NCBI GenBank assembly: GCA_016715365.1
Contig: JADKAM010000001.1
Span: 186,001-250,000 of the forward strand
DNA: 64,000 bases
Direction: 5' to 3'
DNA from: Chitinophagaceae bacterium
GTDB taxonomy: Bacteria > Bacteroidota > Bacteroidia > Chitinophagales > Chitinophagaceae
Shown in pieces: positions 41,042 through 50,004 of this stretch (the first letter of the stretch is position 1; each line of letters opens with the position of its first letter). The position numbers and the translations under genes are program-made. The notes under the pieces are model-generated. The model was not told the DNA's origin. It saw nothing but the letters and a program-made list of their open reading frames with translations, and searched no databases.

Positions 41042-41734
41042 CTATTTCAAAAAAGTCCTTAACAATAAAAAAAACATCAGTTGAATCAGTAACAAATTTA
41101 CAGCGAATTTGTTTTGTTTATTGAATTTTGCAAAATGAAATACAGCCAGCAGCAATAAACTTACAATAAACCAGCATATATAGTTAAACATCGGTATCGA
41201 TCCATCGCCATTCCAGGTCCAGTAACCCAGTTTTACAGCTACAGGTTCCATCAGCCAGTCGAAAAAAACAGCCAGGGTTGCACCGTCAATTATTACTGAA
41301 AGTGCTTTTAATGCCATGGGTGTATTACCGGTATCTGCTGCAACACGGTTGATGGCTTTCATCAGCAGTGTATTTATGCTTATACCACTGCAGTAAATGA
41401 TGATAAACCAGTTTATACCAATCAGTACAGGCACGTTCTTTATTTTAAAGCCAAGCACATTTCCGTAGGTATAATCACCAAAAAGTACCCCTGTATTGGT
41501 GCCGATGATCTCAACTGAAATACCAACGCCAAAGGAGATCAGTAAAAAAAGAAAAAAGAAAATATTCTTTTCAGTTTGTGTCCAGATCAACAATGCAAAA
41601 GACAGTAATAAATTAAAAGGGGTTGCAGCCAGGAAAAAATTCTTATCAAAAAATAATAACCCAACCAGCCCGATGCTGTGAAAGAAAACAGCAATGGCCG
41701 TGGCAATTTCAAATTTTGTAAACCTGTTTAACAA
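41042..41734 (-). CDS. cruF: Carotenoid 1,2-hydratase, CruF-type
   Basis: 230 residues, about seven membrane segments, with the DUF422 motif EIIGTNTGVLFGDYTYG and the second conserved block DWLMEPVAVKLGYWTW. CruF hydrates the acyclic psi end of a carotenoid to give a 1'-hydroxyl group. With CrtD and a cyclase it leads to monocyclic pigments such as saproxanthin and myxol. It sits between idi and crtZ with gaps of 24 and 5 nt. Confidence 0.9.
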   Translation of the reverse strand: MLNRFTKFEIATAIAVFFHSIGLVGLLFFDKNFFLAATPFNLLLSFALLIWTQTEKNIFFFLFLLISFGVGISVEIIGTNTGVLFGDYTYGNVLGFKIKNVPVLIGINWFIIIYCSGISINTLLMKAINRVAADTGNTPMALKALSVIIDGATLAVFFDWLMEPVAVKLGYWTWNGDGSIPMFNYICWFIVSLLLLAVFHFAKFNKQNKFAVNLLLIQLMFFLLLRTFLK

Positions 41735-41758
41735 GAGTCATTTTTTCTTCTGAACAAA

Positions 41759-42277
41759 TTAATTAGGCGCAGTTTCAAGATACGCTTCTATTTTTGGAAA
41801 GGCAATTTTAAACCACTCGGTATATTTTTGAGGATGGGATTGAATGGAATTTTTTATTTCTTCAATCGTTTTAAAACAGTAATCGCTTACCTCATCTGCA
41901 TTGGGCACAATATCACCATCGTAGCTTCCAATAAAAACATGGTCGAATTCATGTTCGGTTAAACCATTGTCAAATGGTGCTTTGTAAACAAAATCAAATG
42001 CTTTTGTAAGTTCGGTATTAAAGCCCATTTCTTCCTGCAGGCGTATTTCTGCGGCCATTAAAGTTTCTTCGCCGGGTTTGGGATGGCTGCAGCAGGCGTT
42101 GGTCCATAAACCACCGCTGTGATATTTTTTTTCTGCTCTTCTGTGCAGCAGCATTTCGCCTTTTTCATTAAATATAAAAATGCTGAAAGCCCTGTGCAGC
42201 AGGGCTTTTTGATGCACTTCCATTTTTTCCATGGTGCCGGTCTGCACATCCTGCTCATCTACTAATATAACTTCCAT
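41759..42277 (-). CDS. idi: Isopentenyl-diphosphate delta-isomerase, type 1
   Basis: 172 residues, Nudix fold. Active-site Cys in NACCSHP, Nudix-like GEETLMAAEIRLQEEMG and the catalytic acidic motif EHEFDHVF. It interconverts IPP and DMAPP and thereby supplies prenyl precursors to the operon. It lies 12 nt after crtB. Confidence 0.95.
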   Translation of the reverse strand: MEVILVDEQDVQTGTMEKMEVHQKALLHRAFSIFIFNEKGEMLLHRRAEKKYHSGGLWTNACCSHPKPGEETLMAAEIRLQEEMGFNTELTKAFDFVYKAPFDNGLTEHEFDHVFIGSYDGDIVPNADEVSDYCFKTIEEIKNSIQSHPQKYTEWFKIAFPKIEAYLETAPN

Positions 42278-42289
42278 CTGTGCATTTGA

Positions 42290-43126
42290 TTAATATAAAT
42301 TGAACTGGCTTCTTAAGCCTGCCTTGGCAACAATATAAGCCTTGCCATAATTGGGTATACGGATACGCTGTTCCAGCATATTAGCAGGTGCGGTACGTTT
42401 TATTTTTTTGAAAAGCGATAAATAATATTTGTAAGCCACATACACTCCAAACCTGGCTTTGGCAGGTAAATTTAAAATACCTTCATAAGCATTTTCAAAG
42501 TCAACAGCTATATCCGCTTCAATTTCCTGTTTCATGCGTGGAGTAAAATTGGTAAAATCAACTTCGGGAAAATAAGACCTGTTCAGCTGCTCGTAATCGG
42601 CTTTTACATCACGCAAAAAATTAACCTTTTGAAAAGCTGCACCCAGTGCCTGGGCCGAAGGTTTAAGATCATTGTACATATTTTTATCGCCCTCGCAAAA
42701 AACAAAGAGGCACATCAGGCCCACCACTTCGGCACTGCCATAAATATATTCTTTGTAACCGTTGCTGTTGTATTCTGTTTTACTAAGGTCCATTTCCATG
42801 CTGCTGAAAAAGGCCTCAATCAGGTCGTGGGAGATATTATAATCCCGTACTGTTATCTGGAAACTGTGCAGAATAGGGTTCAGGCTGATACCTCTTTCAA
42901 TGGCTGCGTAGGTATCCTTTTTAAACTCAGTCAGCAACTCTTCTTTTCTATATTGATGAAAAGTATCTACAATTTCATCCGCAAAGCGAACAAAGCCATA
43001 TATATTGTAAATAGGTGTACGAAGATCGGCATGCAGTAACTTAATGGCACTGCTGAATGAAGTGCTGTACTTTTCAGTTACGTACTTGCTACATTGTTGA
43101 CTCACATCATGAAAAAGCTTAATCAT
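42290..43126 (-). CDS. crtB: Phytoene synthase CrtB
   Basis: 278 residues, squalene/phytoene synthase fold. Both Asp-rich motifs are present: RFADEIVDTF and NFLRDVKADYEQ. It joins two geranylgeranyl diphosphates into 15-cis-phytoene. It is 44 nt downstream of crtI. Confidence 0.96.
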   Translation of the reverse strand: MIKLFHDVSQQCSKYVTEKYSTSFSSAIKLLHADLRTPIYNIYGFVRFADEIVDTFHQYRKEELLTEFKKDTYAAIERGISLNPILHSFQITVRDYNISHDLIEAFFSSMEMDLSKTEYNSNGYKEYIYGSAEVVGLMCLFVFCEGDKNMYNDLKPSAQALGAAFQKVNFLRDVKADYEQLNRSYFPEVDFTNFTPRMKQEIEADIAVDFENAYEGILNLPAKARFGVYVAYKYYLSLFKKIKRTAPANMLEQRIRIPNYGKAYIVAKAGLRSQFNLY

Positions 43127-43170
43127 TTCCTTTTTCTTGTTTTTAATCTTAATAATAGTTTTCAGCCCAG

Positions 43171-44679
43171 TTATTTGCCAAAATGTTTTACAATCTCATT
43201 GGCAACAACTTCTCCACTTATCAGGCTTGGCGGTACTCCTGGTCCCGGAACTGTTAATTGACCGGTGTAAAATAAGTTTTTTATTTTAATACTCCTGCAT
43301 GATGGCCTGAAAATTGCCGTTTGCATCAGTGTGTTTGCCAAACCATAAGCATTTCCTTTGAACGAATTATAGTCTGCTACAAAATTGCTTATTGAGTAAC
43401 TTTGTTTATAAATGATATTATTTCTTATTTCCTGGCCTGTCTTTCTTTCAAAACGTTCCAATATTTTCTGAAAATATTTTTCTCTCAATTCTTCCGTATC
43501 CGCATCCAGTCCTGCTGCAACCGGAATAAGAAAAACCAGGTTATCGCAACCGGCCGGTGCCACTGTCTCATCAGTTACAGATGATACGGACAGGTAAAAC
43601 AACGGATCGGTTGGCCATTTTTGGGTTGTATAGATTTCCTGGCCATGTACTTCAAAATCGGCATCAAAGAACAAAGAATGATGGGGAACACCCTCAACTT
43701 TCTTATCCAGACCCACATAATACAGTAAACAACTGGGTGCCATCAGGCGCTTATCCCAATACCTGTCACTGTATGTACGGTAGTTTTCAGGCAAGAGTTT
43801 TGTCTCAACAAAGTGATAATCTGCCCCGCCTATTACAACATCCGCTTCGTATACCCTACCTCCCTCTGCCTGTACGTGAGTTGCCTTACCATTGTCTATA
43901 TTGATAGCGGTAACATTGCAATCAAATTCAAATTTTACCCCCAGTTCTGTTGCCAGTTTATACATGCCTTCCACAACTGAATACATTCCTTTTTTGGGAT
44001 ACCAGGTGCCCAGCTTTATATCAGCATAGTTCATCAGGCTGTATAAAGCCGGTGTATCTTTTGGTAATGCCCCCAAAAACAAAACCGGAAATTCCATCAA
44101 CTGCCGGAGCTTTGGATGTTTGAAAAACTTACCAATATGCTTGTCAATAGAGGTAAATACGTCCAGCTTAAAAACACCTTTTATTGTTTCCCAATCTAAA
44201 AACTCAGTAAGCGATTGACCGGGTTTATAAACCAATTTGTTTATCCCAACATCGTATTTATAGAGCGCTTCTTCCAGAAAACTATCGAGCTTTTTACCGC
44301 TGCCTGGTTCTATACTTTCAAATAACTTTTTTAATGCTTCGTAATTGGCTGGTATATCCGAGTGTCCCTCGTGCCAGTAAACACGGTAAGATGGGTCCAG
44401 TCTTTCCAGTTCATAATAATCCGAAACCTTTTTTCCAAAACAACCGAAATAACGCTCAAAAACATCCGGCATCCAGTACCAGCTTGGCCCCATATCAAAA
44501 GTAAAACCCTCCGCTTTCAGTTGCCTGGCCCTGCCACCCGGCATACTTTGCTTTTCAAGTACGGTCACATCCCATCCGGCTTTGGCCATAAATGCAGCGG
44601 CAGATAATCCTGCAAAGCCGCTTCCTATAATCACAGTTTTTTTCAATGCACGAAAATAAGGTATTGAACGTAATAGCAA
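43171..44679 (-). CDS. crtI: Phytoene desaturase CrtI
   Basis: 502 residues. FAD fold KTVIIGSGFAGLSAAAFMAKAG, GGRARQLKAEGFTFDMGPSWY and C-terminal FYTGQLTVPGPGVPPSLISGEVVA. It converts phytoene to lycopene in several steps. The first residues MLLRSIPYFRA may be an extension; MKKTV-like starts are not available in frame, so the listed start is kept. It follows the ECF sigma gene by 28 nt. Confidence 0.95.
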   Translation of the reverse strand: MLLRSIPYFRALKKTVIIGSGFAGLSAAAFMAKAGWDVTVLEKQSMPGGRARQLKAEGFTFDMGPSWYWMPDVFERYFGCFGKKVSDYYELERLDPSYRVYWHEGHSDIPANYEALKKLFESIEPGSGKKLDSFLEEALYKYDVGINKLVYKPGQSLTEFLDWETIKGVFKLDVFTSIDKHIGKFFKHPKLRQLMEFPVLFLGALPKDTPALYSLMNYADIKLGTWYPKKGMYSVVEGMYKLATELGVKFEFDCNVTAINIDNGKATHVQAEGGRVYEADVVIGGADYHFVETKLLPENYRTYSDRYWDKRLMAPSCLLYYVGLDKKVEGVPHHSLFFDADFEVHGQEIYTTQKWPTDPLFYLSVSSVTDETVAPAGCDNLVFLIPVAAGLDADTEELREKYFQKILERFERKTGQEIRNNIIYKQSYSISNFVADYNSFKGNAYGLANTLMQTAIFRPSCRSIKIKNLFYTGQLTVPGPGVPPSLISGEVVANEIVKHFGK

Positions 44680-44707
44680 CCCGTGGTAGTGGGTATTATT
44701 TTAAAAA

Positions 44708-45208
44708 TCAAAACCTGGTTAATTGTTGTTTCAATAGCTTACGGGCAAAATGGATCCTGCTTTTTATGGTACCCAGCGGTTCATTTAATATATGAGATAT
44801 TTCGTGGTATTTATAGCCTTCAAAATATAATTCAAACGGATGTTTAAATATCTCGGGCAAATGATATACAGCTTCTTTAATTTCTTTCAGTGAAAGTGTT
44901 GTTTCAGCCGCATTAACGGTTGTAACCTGATTATAATCCAGCAAAAAGTCGTTTGGTGTGTTATCGAAGATGGTATTTTGCTTGGCACTGCGCCTGTAAT
45001 TATTGATGAAAATATTGCGCATGATGGTGTACATCCAGGCCTTAATATTGGTGCCGGCATTGTATTTATCCCTGTTTGCCAGTGCCCTGTATAATGTTTC
45101 CTGAATAAGGTCTTTTGCCGATTCCATATCCCTGGTTAGTGTGAGAGCAAATGGCTTAAGATATTCTGTGTTACTGATTAAAGATTGGTTGAATTCTACT
45201 GTTGACAT
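44708..45208 (-). CDS. ECF-type sigma factor
   Basis: 166 residues with sigma region 2 (MESAKDLIQETLYRALAN, AWMYTIMRNIFINNYRR) and region 4 (IFKHPFELYFEGYKYHEISHILNEPLGTIKSRIHFARKLL-type, with GTIKSRIHFAR). No anti-sigma gene is adjacent. It is the first gene of the carotenoid operon and is separated by 144 nt from the B12-dependent regulator gene. In other bacteria a LitR/CarH repressor controls an ECF sigma that drives crt genes; the same logic is likely here. Confidence 0.93.
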   Translation of the reverse strand: MSTVEFNQSLISNTEYLKPFALTLTRDMESAKDLIQETLYRALANRDKYNAGTNIKAWMYTIMRNIFINNYRRSAKQNTIFDNTPNDFLLDYNQVTTVNAAETTLSLKEIKEAVYHLPEIFKHPFELYFEGYKYHEISHILNEPLGTIKSRIHFARKLLKQQLTRF

Positions 45209-45269
45209 GACTTTTGTTTAACTATTGAATCATAAAATTAAACACAAATTTTGATAAATGAGACAATTT

Positions 45270-45299
45270 TGTTTAATTTTTTGTAAAAAATATTAAACA
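45270..45299. promoter_or_regulatory. TGTTTAAT-N14-ATTAAACA palindrome (putative CarH/LitR-type operator)
   Basis: A perfect 8-bp inverted repeat in the 144-nt region upstream of the sigma/crt operon, with a further TGTTTAA half-site at 45216-45222 adjacent to the sigma start. The same TGTTTAAT half-site lies upstream of the regulator gene (46275-46282). Confidence 0.5.
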
Positions 45300-45352
45300 T
45301 GCTGTAAATCAGTTTTTTACATGTCAACTAAAACAGGGCAAATGAAGATGAT

Positions 45353-46231
45353 TTAAAATCCAGCCAGAAACTCCATTACTTCTGCATAGGATTTTTTGAA
45401 ATTAATGGGGGGTAATATCTTTTTTTCGTAAGTAGTGGTGAGCAGGCCTGAAATTATTACAGGTGTATGTGGGAAATTTTTACTAAGATTATCTACAAAT
45501 CTTTCAAAATTAAATTTTGGACCTACACTTGTTAAGTGGGTGTATATATAATCCGGTTTTTTTAATTTAACAAGATATTCTACATCTCTTAAAGGAATGC
45601 TGGAGCCAAGGTAAATGGTGCTCACCCCTTTGTTTTTTAGCATATAATTCATAAAAAGCAGGCTCAATTCATGATATTCTGTCTCTGGTAAAAACAACAG
45701 AACTGTTTTATCTATTTTAACGGTATTCCTTACATTTTCTATCCCAACAATCAATTTTTGACGTATAATATTGGTTACAAGATGCTCCTGCCCGGGGTTT
45801 ATATGATTGGTCAGCCAGAGTATTCCGATTTTTTCGAGAAATGGAAATATGATTTGAGAGATTGTTTTTTCTATTCCTTTTGCTGTAATAAAGTTATCCA
45901 GTTCATCTTCAAAAGCTTCCATGTCCAGGTCAATCATGCATTGAATGAGTATGTTTACAATCCTTTCCTGCAAAGCATCCTGTTGATTTAAGGAAAGTAT
46001 TTTATCCCATAACTCTCCCTCATCCATTTTATCAATATGAGAAATCTTGAAACCGAATTTATTTAGCAGTGCAACGTTTAATAATTTCTTAAGCTCATCG
46101 TTACTGTAAACCCTGATGTTGGTGTCCGTTCTGTCTGGTTTAAGAAATGAATAGCGCTGCTCCCATATACGGATGGTGTGTGCTTTAATGCCAGAGAGGT
46201 TTTCCAGATCTTTAATAGTAAAGGAATGCAT
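45353..46231 (-). CDS. MerR-family regulator with cobalamin-binding domain (CarH/LitR-like)
   Basis: 292 residues. MerR helix-turn-helix at 5-70 (IKAHTIRIWEQRYSFLKP), a helical bundle with the W-x9-EH motif (Trp139, Glu149, His150 in ILWLTNHINPGQEH) and a Rossmann B12 domain whose predicted lower ligand is His187 in ETEYHELS. These are the features of AdoCbl-dependent light-sensing repressors. In the dark the tetramer would repress the crt operon; light would break the Co-C bond and release it. It ties pigment control to the corrinoid supply served by the btuB-like gene. Confidence 0.9.
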   Translation of the reverse strand: MHSFTIKDLENLSGIKAHTIRIWEQRYSFLKPDRTDTNIRVYSNDELKKLLNVALLNKFGFKISHIDKMDEGELWDKILSLNQQDALQERIVNILIQCMIDLDMEAFEDELDNFITAKGIEKTISQIIFPFLEKIGILWLTNHINPGQEHLVTNIIRQKLIVGIENVRNTVKIDKTVLLFLPETEYHELSLLFMNYMLKNKGVSTIYLGSSIPLRDVEYLVKLKKPDYIYTHLTSVGPKFNFERFVDNLSKNFPHTPVIISGLLTTTYEKKILPPINFKKSYAEVMEFLAGF

Positions 46232-46274
46232 ATATATTATTTTGACTCATCTTATTACAACCAGGAACTTAAAT

Positions 46275-46282
46275 TGTTTAAT
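46275..46282 (+). promoter_or_regulatory. TGTTTAAT half-site upstream of the MerR/B12 regulator
   Basis: TGTTTAAT lies 44-51 nt upstream of the regulator start, with a looser ATTAACA 20 nt further upstream. The match to the palindrome at 45270 suggests autoregulation. Confidence 0.35.
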
Positions 46283-46320
46283 GTCGGTAAAAAAATGATT
46301 AACAAAGGTAGGGCTAAGTC

Positions 46321-46977
46321 TTAAAAAGGACGTATCGGCAGATCTTTAAATATCTTATAGGTGAGTTTATTTTTGGGGAAAAGTATTGACCAGGCTGTAA
46401 GAAATATGATCATAAAATCAGTGTACAAAGATGCTTTGCCCTGGTACCATAGTTCCAGTTCGCCTTTATACAGGTAGATTTTTTTGTACATAGCTTTTGG
46501 ATCAGGTGCATCGGAAACAATTTTTTCTTCATCCCTGAAAATGAGAGAGCCAATGCCCGTCATACCGGGTTTGCAGTTGTAGATTTTTTGTTGTACTTCT
46601 TCGTGGTATTGCTTAAAACTCACTTCCATCAGGGGCCTTGGGCCCACAATACTCATATCGCCTTTAAATATATTAATGATCTGCGGCAGTTCATTCACTT
46701 TTGTAATACGCAATATCTTACCAAATTTTGTAACCCGTGGATCGTTACGTAAGGTTATTGCGCCGGTGCCCATATTAGGACTGTTCTTATCCATGGTGGC
46801 AAATTTCCAGATATTGAAAAGCTTGTTTTTATAACCCATTCTTTTTTGAAAATAAAAAACCTCATGCTCGCCGGTAAACAACAAAATGATGATGGAAGGA
46901 ATAAGTATGGGAGATAACAGTATTAGTGCAATGGTTGCAATCAGGATATCGGTAAAGCGCTTTATTAATTTGTACAT
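46321..46977 (-). CDS. Phosphosugar-lipid transferase (PglC/WcaJ-like sugar transferase)
   Basis: 218 residues: one N-terminal membrane or re-entrant helix (DILIATIALILLSPILIPSIIIL), then the catalytic core with QKRMGYKNKLFNIWKFATM, DPRVTKFGKILRITKVNELPQIIN, GDMSIVGPRPL and KPGMTGIGS. It transfers a sugar-1-phosphate to undecaprenyl phosphate, the first step in making a surface glycan. Its neighbour is a LegC-like aminotransferase, so the sugar may be an amino-dideoxy sugar. Confidence 0.93.
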   Translation of the reverse strand: MYKLIKRFTDILIATIALILLSPILIPSIIILLFTGEHEVFYFQKRMGYKNKLFNIWKFATMDKNSPNMGTGAITLRNDPRVTKFGKILRITKVNELPQIINIFKGDMSIVGPRPLMEVSFKQYHEEVQQKIYNCKPGMTGIGSLIFRDEEKIVSDAPDPKAMYKKIYLYKGELELWYQGKASLYTDFMIIFLTAWSILFPKNKLTYKIFKDLPIRPF

Positions 46978-46983
46978 AATGCT

Positions 46984-47062
46984 TGATGCTAGATACTGGA
47001 TACAAGATACCTGATGTTGTTGATACTCGTAGACTCCGATCTTGTATCAAGTATCCAGTATC
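46984..47062. repeat. Imperfect inverted repeat (TACTGGATACAAGAT type), copy 1
   Basis: GATACTGGATACAAGAT is followed about 35 nt later by ATCTTGTATCAAGTATCCAGTATC. A related element lies at 59811-59888. The two flank surface-polysaccharide genes. Confidence 0.5.
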
Positions 47063-47066
47063 GTTC

Positions 47067-48197
47067 TTAAAAAACTTCTTTTATCTTTTCGCAAACAGCT
47101 TTAAGATCTTCATCAGTAATATTTGTAGAACAGGGAATGCTTAAACAACGCTGGTAAACAAAATCTGACTGGTTGGTTTTGTTGTAAAAAATATTGTTGG
47201 TAAACATGCTTAATTGATTCATGGGTACCCAAAAAGGCCGGCTCTGCATTTTGTTGTCATTCAAAATTTTTAAAACATCTTTTTGTTTTTCTGTCATAAT
47301 GGTTGGTAACCAGCAATTGGCATTTACATCTGCACTCACTTCCTGAAATTTAATATCCCCAACGCCCAGCAATTCATTTTTATAAAAAGCCATTACTTCC
47401 TGCTTGCGTTTAATAAAGCCGGGCAATTGCTCCATTTGTGCCACACCCATAGCGGCTGCAACGTTAACCAGGCGGTAGTTATAGCCAATTTCATCATGCA
47501 CATATTCAAAAGGATCACTCTTTGCCTGCGTGGTTAAATGCTTGGCTTTCCTTGCCAGTGCTTCATCATCTGTAACGATCATACCGCCACCGCCGGTTGT
47601 AATTATTTTGTTACCATTGTAACTGAAAGTACCCATCAAACCAAAACTACCTGCATGTTTTCCTTTGTAGTAAGAACCCAGGGCTTCTGTGCTGTCTTCT
47701 ATAACAGTTAAATTGTATTGTTTGGCTAATGCCATCAACCTGTCCATATCGCACATATTACCCAATACATGTACAGGCATTAAAATTGGAATTCTTCTGC
47801 CGTCCTTTTTATAATGACATACTCCATTTCTTTGCTCAGTTTCTTCTGATAAAAACTGCTCCAGTAAATCCAGGTCCATTTGCCAGGTGGCAGGATCGGT
47901 ATCAATCAGTATCGGATCGGCGCCGGTATATTTTATAGAATTGCAGGTGGCAATAAAAGTGATGTTTGGCGTAATTACATAATCACCGGCATTCACACCC
48001 ATCATCACCAAGCAAATGTGCAGGGCTGTTGTGCCGCTGCTGGTTGCCACTGCATATTTAGAACCGGCAAATTCGGCACTCATTTTTTCAAACTGGTCTA
48101 CATAAGCACCAACACTGCTTACCCAGCCGGTATCCAAACAATCCTTTACATATTTCCATTCGTTGCCGGCCATATTAGGACCACTTAGTAAAAGCAT
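47067..48197 (-). CDS. PLP-dependent sugar aminotransferase, LegC-like (DegT/DnrJ/EryC1 family)
   Basis: 376 residues. PLP-binding Lys in SYNGNKIITTGGGGM, with ATSSGTTALHICL and VIEDSTEALGSYYKGKHAG. The start MLLLSGPNMAGNEWKYVKDCLDTGWVSS fits the LegC subgroup, which aminates a UDP-4-keto sugar on the way to legionaminic acid or QuiNAc4N-type sugars. The rest of a legionaminic pathway is not in the window. Confidence 0.9.
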   Translation of the reverse strand: MLLLSGPNMAGNEWKYVKDCLDTGWVSSVGAYVDQFEKMSAEFAGSKYAVATSSGTTALHICLVMMGVNAGDYVITPNITFIATCNSIKYTGADPILIDTDPATWQMDLDLLEQFLSEETEQRNGVCHYKKDGRRIPILMPVHVLGNMCDMDRLMALAKQYNLTVIEDSTEALGSYYKGKHAGSFGLMGTFSYNGNKIITTGGGGMIVTDDEALARKAKHLTTQAKSDPFEYVHDEIGYNYRLVNVAAAMGVAQMEQLPGFIKRKQEVMAFYKNELLGVGDIKFQEVSADVNANCWLPTIMTEKQKDVLKILNDNKMQSRPFWVPMNQLSMFTNNIFYNKTNQSDFVYQRCLSIPCSTNITDEDLKAVCEKIKEVF

Positions 48198-48267
48198 AAT
48201 TTCTGTTTTTTTAATAAACGCCTTAACCGTTTACTTATTATTACTATGCAAACCTATATAAAAAAAA

Positions 48268-48291
48268 TGCTCCAGCCTAAACGGTGGAGCA
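48268..48291 (-). terminator. Terminator of the kdp operon
   Basis: Hairpin TGCTCCA / TGGAGCA with a 10-nt loop and a TTTTTTT tract on the minus strand, 24 nt past the histidine kinase stop. Confidence 0.85.
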
Positions 48292-48314
48292 ATTAGGTAA
48301 TCAATTGAATATGT

Positions 48315-50003
48315 TTAGCCGGCTATATTTAATAAAAATGAAAAACTGCTGCCGGTTCCTATTTCACTTTGCACCCTGATACTGCCGCCCTGCGCTTCAA
48401 TAAATTCTTTTGAAATGGCCAGGCCAAGACCCGTTCCGGTTTTACTGCTACCGGGTACTTTAAAATACCGGTCGAATATTTTAGGCAGGTATTTTTCTTC
48501 AATTCCCTTTCCGGTATCTCTAACCGTAAATTCTACCAAATTATTTTTTCGGGTAGTATTTATTTCTACAGCAGCATGCTCAGGCGAAAACTTGATGGCA
48601 TTGGTAAGAAAATTAATAAGTACCCAGGCCGTTTTTTCCTGGTCGGCATTTACCATTGGCAGGTTATCATCAGCATTTATTTTTATGGTTACCTGCTTTT
48701 GCTGTGCTTTAAACAGTACGGCTTCAACAGCTTGTTGAACAATAGCCGAAGCTGCTACCGGCTGCAGTTTCAGTTGTATATTTCCCGTTTCTACCTGGCT
48801 CATATTCAGTAACTCACTGGTAATTTTTAATAACCGTTCCGAATCATCTGTTATACTTTTTATAAGTTCGTTTTGTTCTTCATTTAAATTGCCCACCCGG
48901 TTATCGCTGAGCAATTGTGCACTCATTTTGATAGATGATATCGGGGTTTTCAATTCATGCGATACAGTTGCAATAAAATTTGTTTTTGCTTCATTCAGCT
49001 CATGAAAGGGAGTAATGTTCTTCAATACTATAACCTGTCCTATTACTTCTTCGCTGTTCATCACATTTAAAACATCCTTATTAAAATAGCTTTCTTTGTT
49101 ATCTGCATATATCTTCAGCTCCTTTTTCACTCCATCCTGCAACAACGTACGCATCAGGTCATTGTGAACCGCTACATCCGCTGAATATTTACCCATCACT
49201 TCAGCTTCTTTTACTCCCAATAATTTTTCGGCCACCACATTTAAAAAAAGTATTCTCTTTTTAGCATCAAAACCAATAATGCCATCATTCATCTGGTTGA
49301 TGATGGTTTCAATGCGGCTTTTTTCAAAACGTAACTGGGCAAGGTTGCTGCGTTCGTACTGGTCCAATTTTTCAGCCATACTGTTGAATGCATTTGCCAG
49401 TTCTCCAAATTCATCTTTTTGTTTCAGGTAAATACGCTTGCTGTAATTCTTTCCGGCAATTTCAACAATACCCTCCGTTAATTTTGTAATGGGGTTTGAG
49501 AGTATGGCAGGAAAATTAACAATGAACGTGAGCGTGATAAGAAATAAGACAGTGAAAATAATGGTTAACCAAAGCTTTGCATCATCGGCTGTTTTTTGAA
49601 CAATATTATTTTTTTTTAGTATGGCATTCTGGTTAAGGTCATTTATGATCTGCAGGCCCATTCTTATCTGCGGGTAGTTGGAAGAATCATCGGGCGCTGC
49701 CAGCAACTCAGTATAATTTTGCCTCACTCCCTTTGTTGCTTCCAGTTCACCGGGTTCTGTGATATTAGCTTCCTGCTTTTTCAGATTTTCATTAAAATCA
49801 CTCTTTGCTGTTTCATAATGTGCAATATTTTCCAGGGCTTTAAGCATATTATTACAATACACCAGTGATTCATGGTTATTCTTAAGCACTTTGGCTGCAT
49901 CATTACTCAACAGGTTAATGTAAAAAATACCCAGTACGCCAAATACCAGAATCACGGTAAAAAGAAAGGACAGCCCAAGTGATAATTTTGTTTTCAGTTT
50001 CAT
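48315..50003 (-). CDS. Sensor histidine kinase of the kdp locus
   Basis: 562 residues: N-terminal helix (LGLSFLFTVILVFGVLGIFYINLL), periplasmic segment, second helix near 160 (LTIIFTVLFLITLTFIVNFP), HAMP-like stretch (LTEGIVEIAGKNYSKRIYLKQKDEFGELANAFNSM), PAS domain, HisKA with phospho-His in TVSHELKTPISSIKM, and HATPase with NFLTNAIKFSP and DTGKGIEEKYLPKIFDRY. It lies 1 nt after the KdpD sensor gene. So the KdpD functions are split: this protein is the kinase half. The cognate regulator is likely the NtrC-type protein at 57347. Confidence 0.92.
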   Translation of the reverse strand: MKLKTKLSLGLSFLFTVILVFGVLGIFYINLLSNDAAKVLKNNHESLVYCNNMLKALENIAHYETAKSDFNENLKKQEANITEPGELEATKGVRQNYTELLAAPDDSSNYPQIRMGLQIINDLNQNAILKKNNIVQKTADDAKLWLTIIFTVLFLITLTFIVNFPAILSNPITKLTEGIVEIAGKNYSKRIYLKQKDEFGELANAFNSMAEKLDQYERSNLAQLRFEKSRIETIINQMNDGIIGFDAKKRILFLNVVAEKLLGVKEAEVMGKYSADVAVHNDLMRTLLQDGVKKELKIYADNKESYFNKDVLNVMNSEEVIGQVIVLKNITPFHELNEAKTNFIATVSHELKTPISSIKMSAQLLSDNRVGNLNEEQNELIKSITDDSERLLKITSELLNMSQVETGNIQLKLQPVAASAIVQQAVEAVLFKAQQKQVTIKINADDNLPMVNADQEKTAWVLINFLTNAIKFSPEHAAVEINTTRKNNLVEFTVRDTGKGIEEKYLPKIFDRYFKVPGSSKTGTGLGLAISKEFIEAQGGSIRVQSEIGTGSSFSFLLNIAG

Positions 50004-50004
50004 G

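Noticed and set aside
43171..44679. A second CrtD instead of CrtI
   Set aside because: It is in the operon with crtB and has the standard CrtI motifs; phytoene desaturation must be provided by one of the two genes, and this is the better fit.
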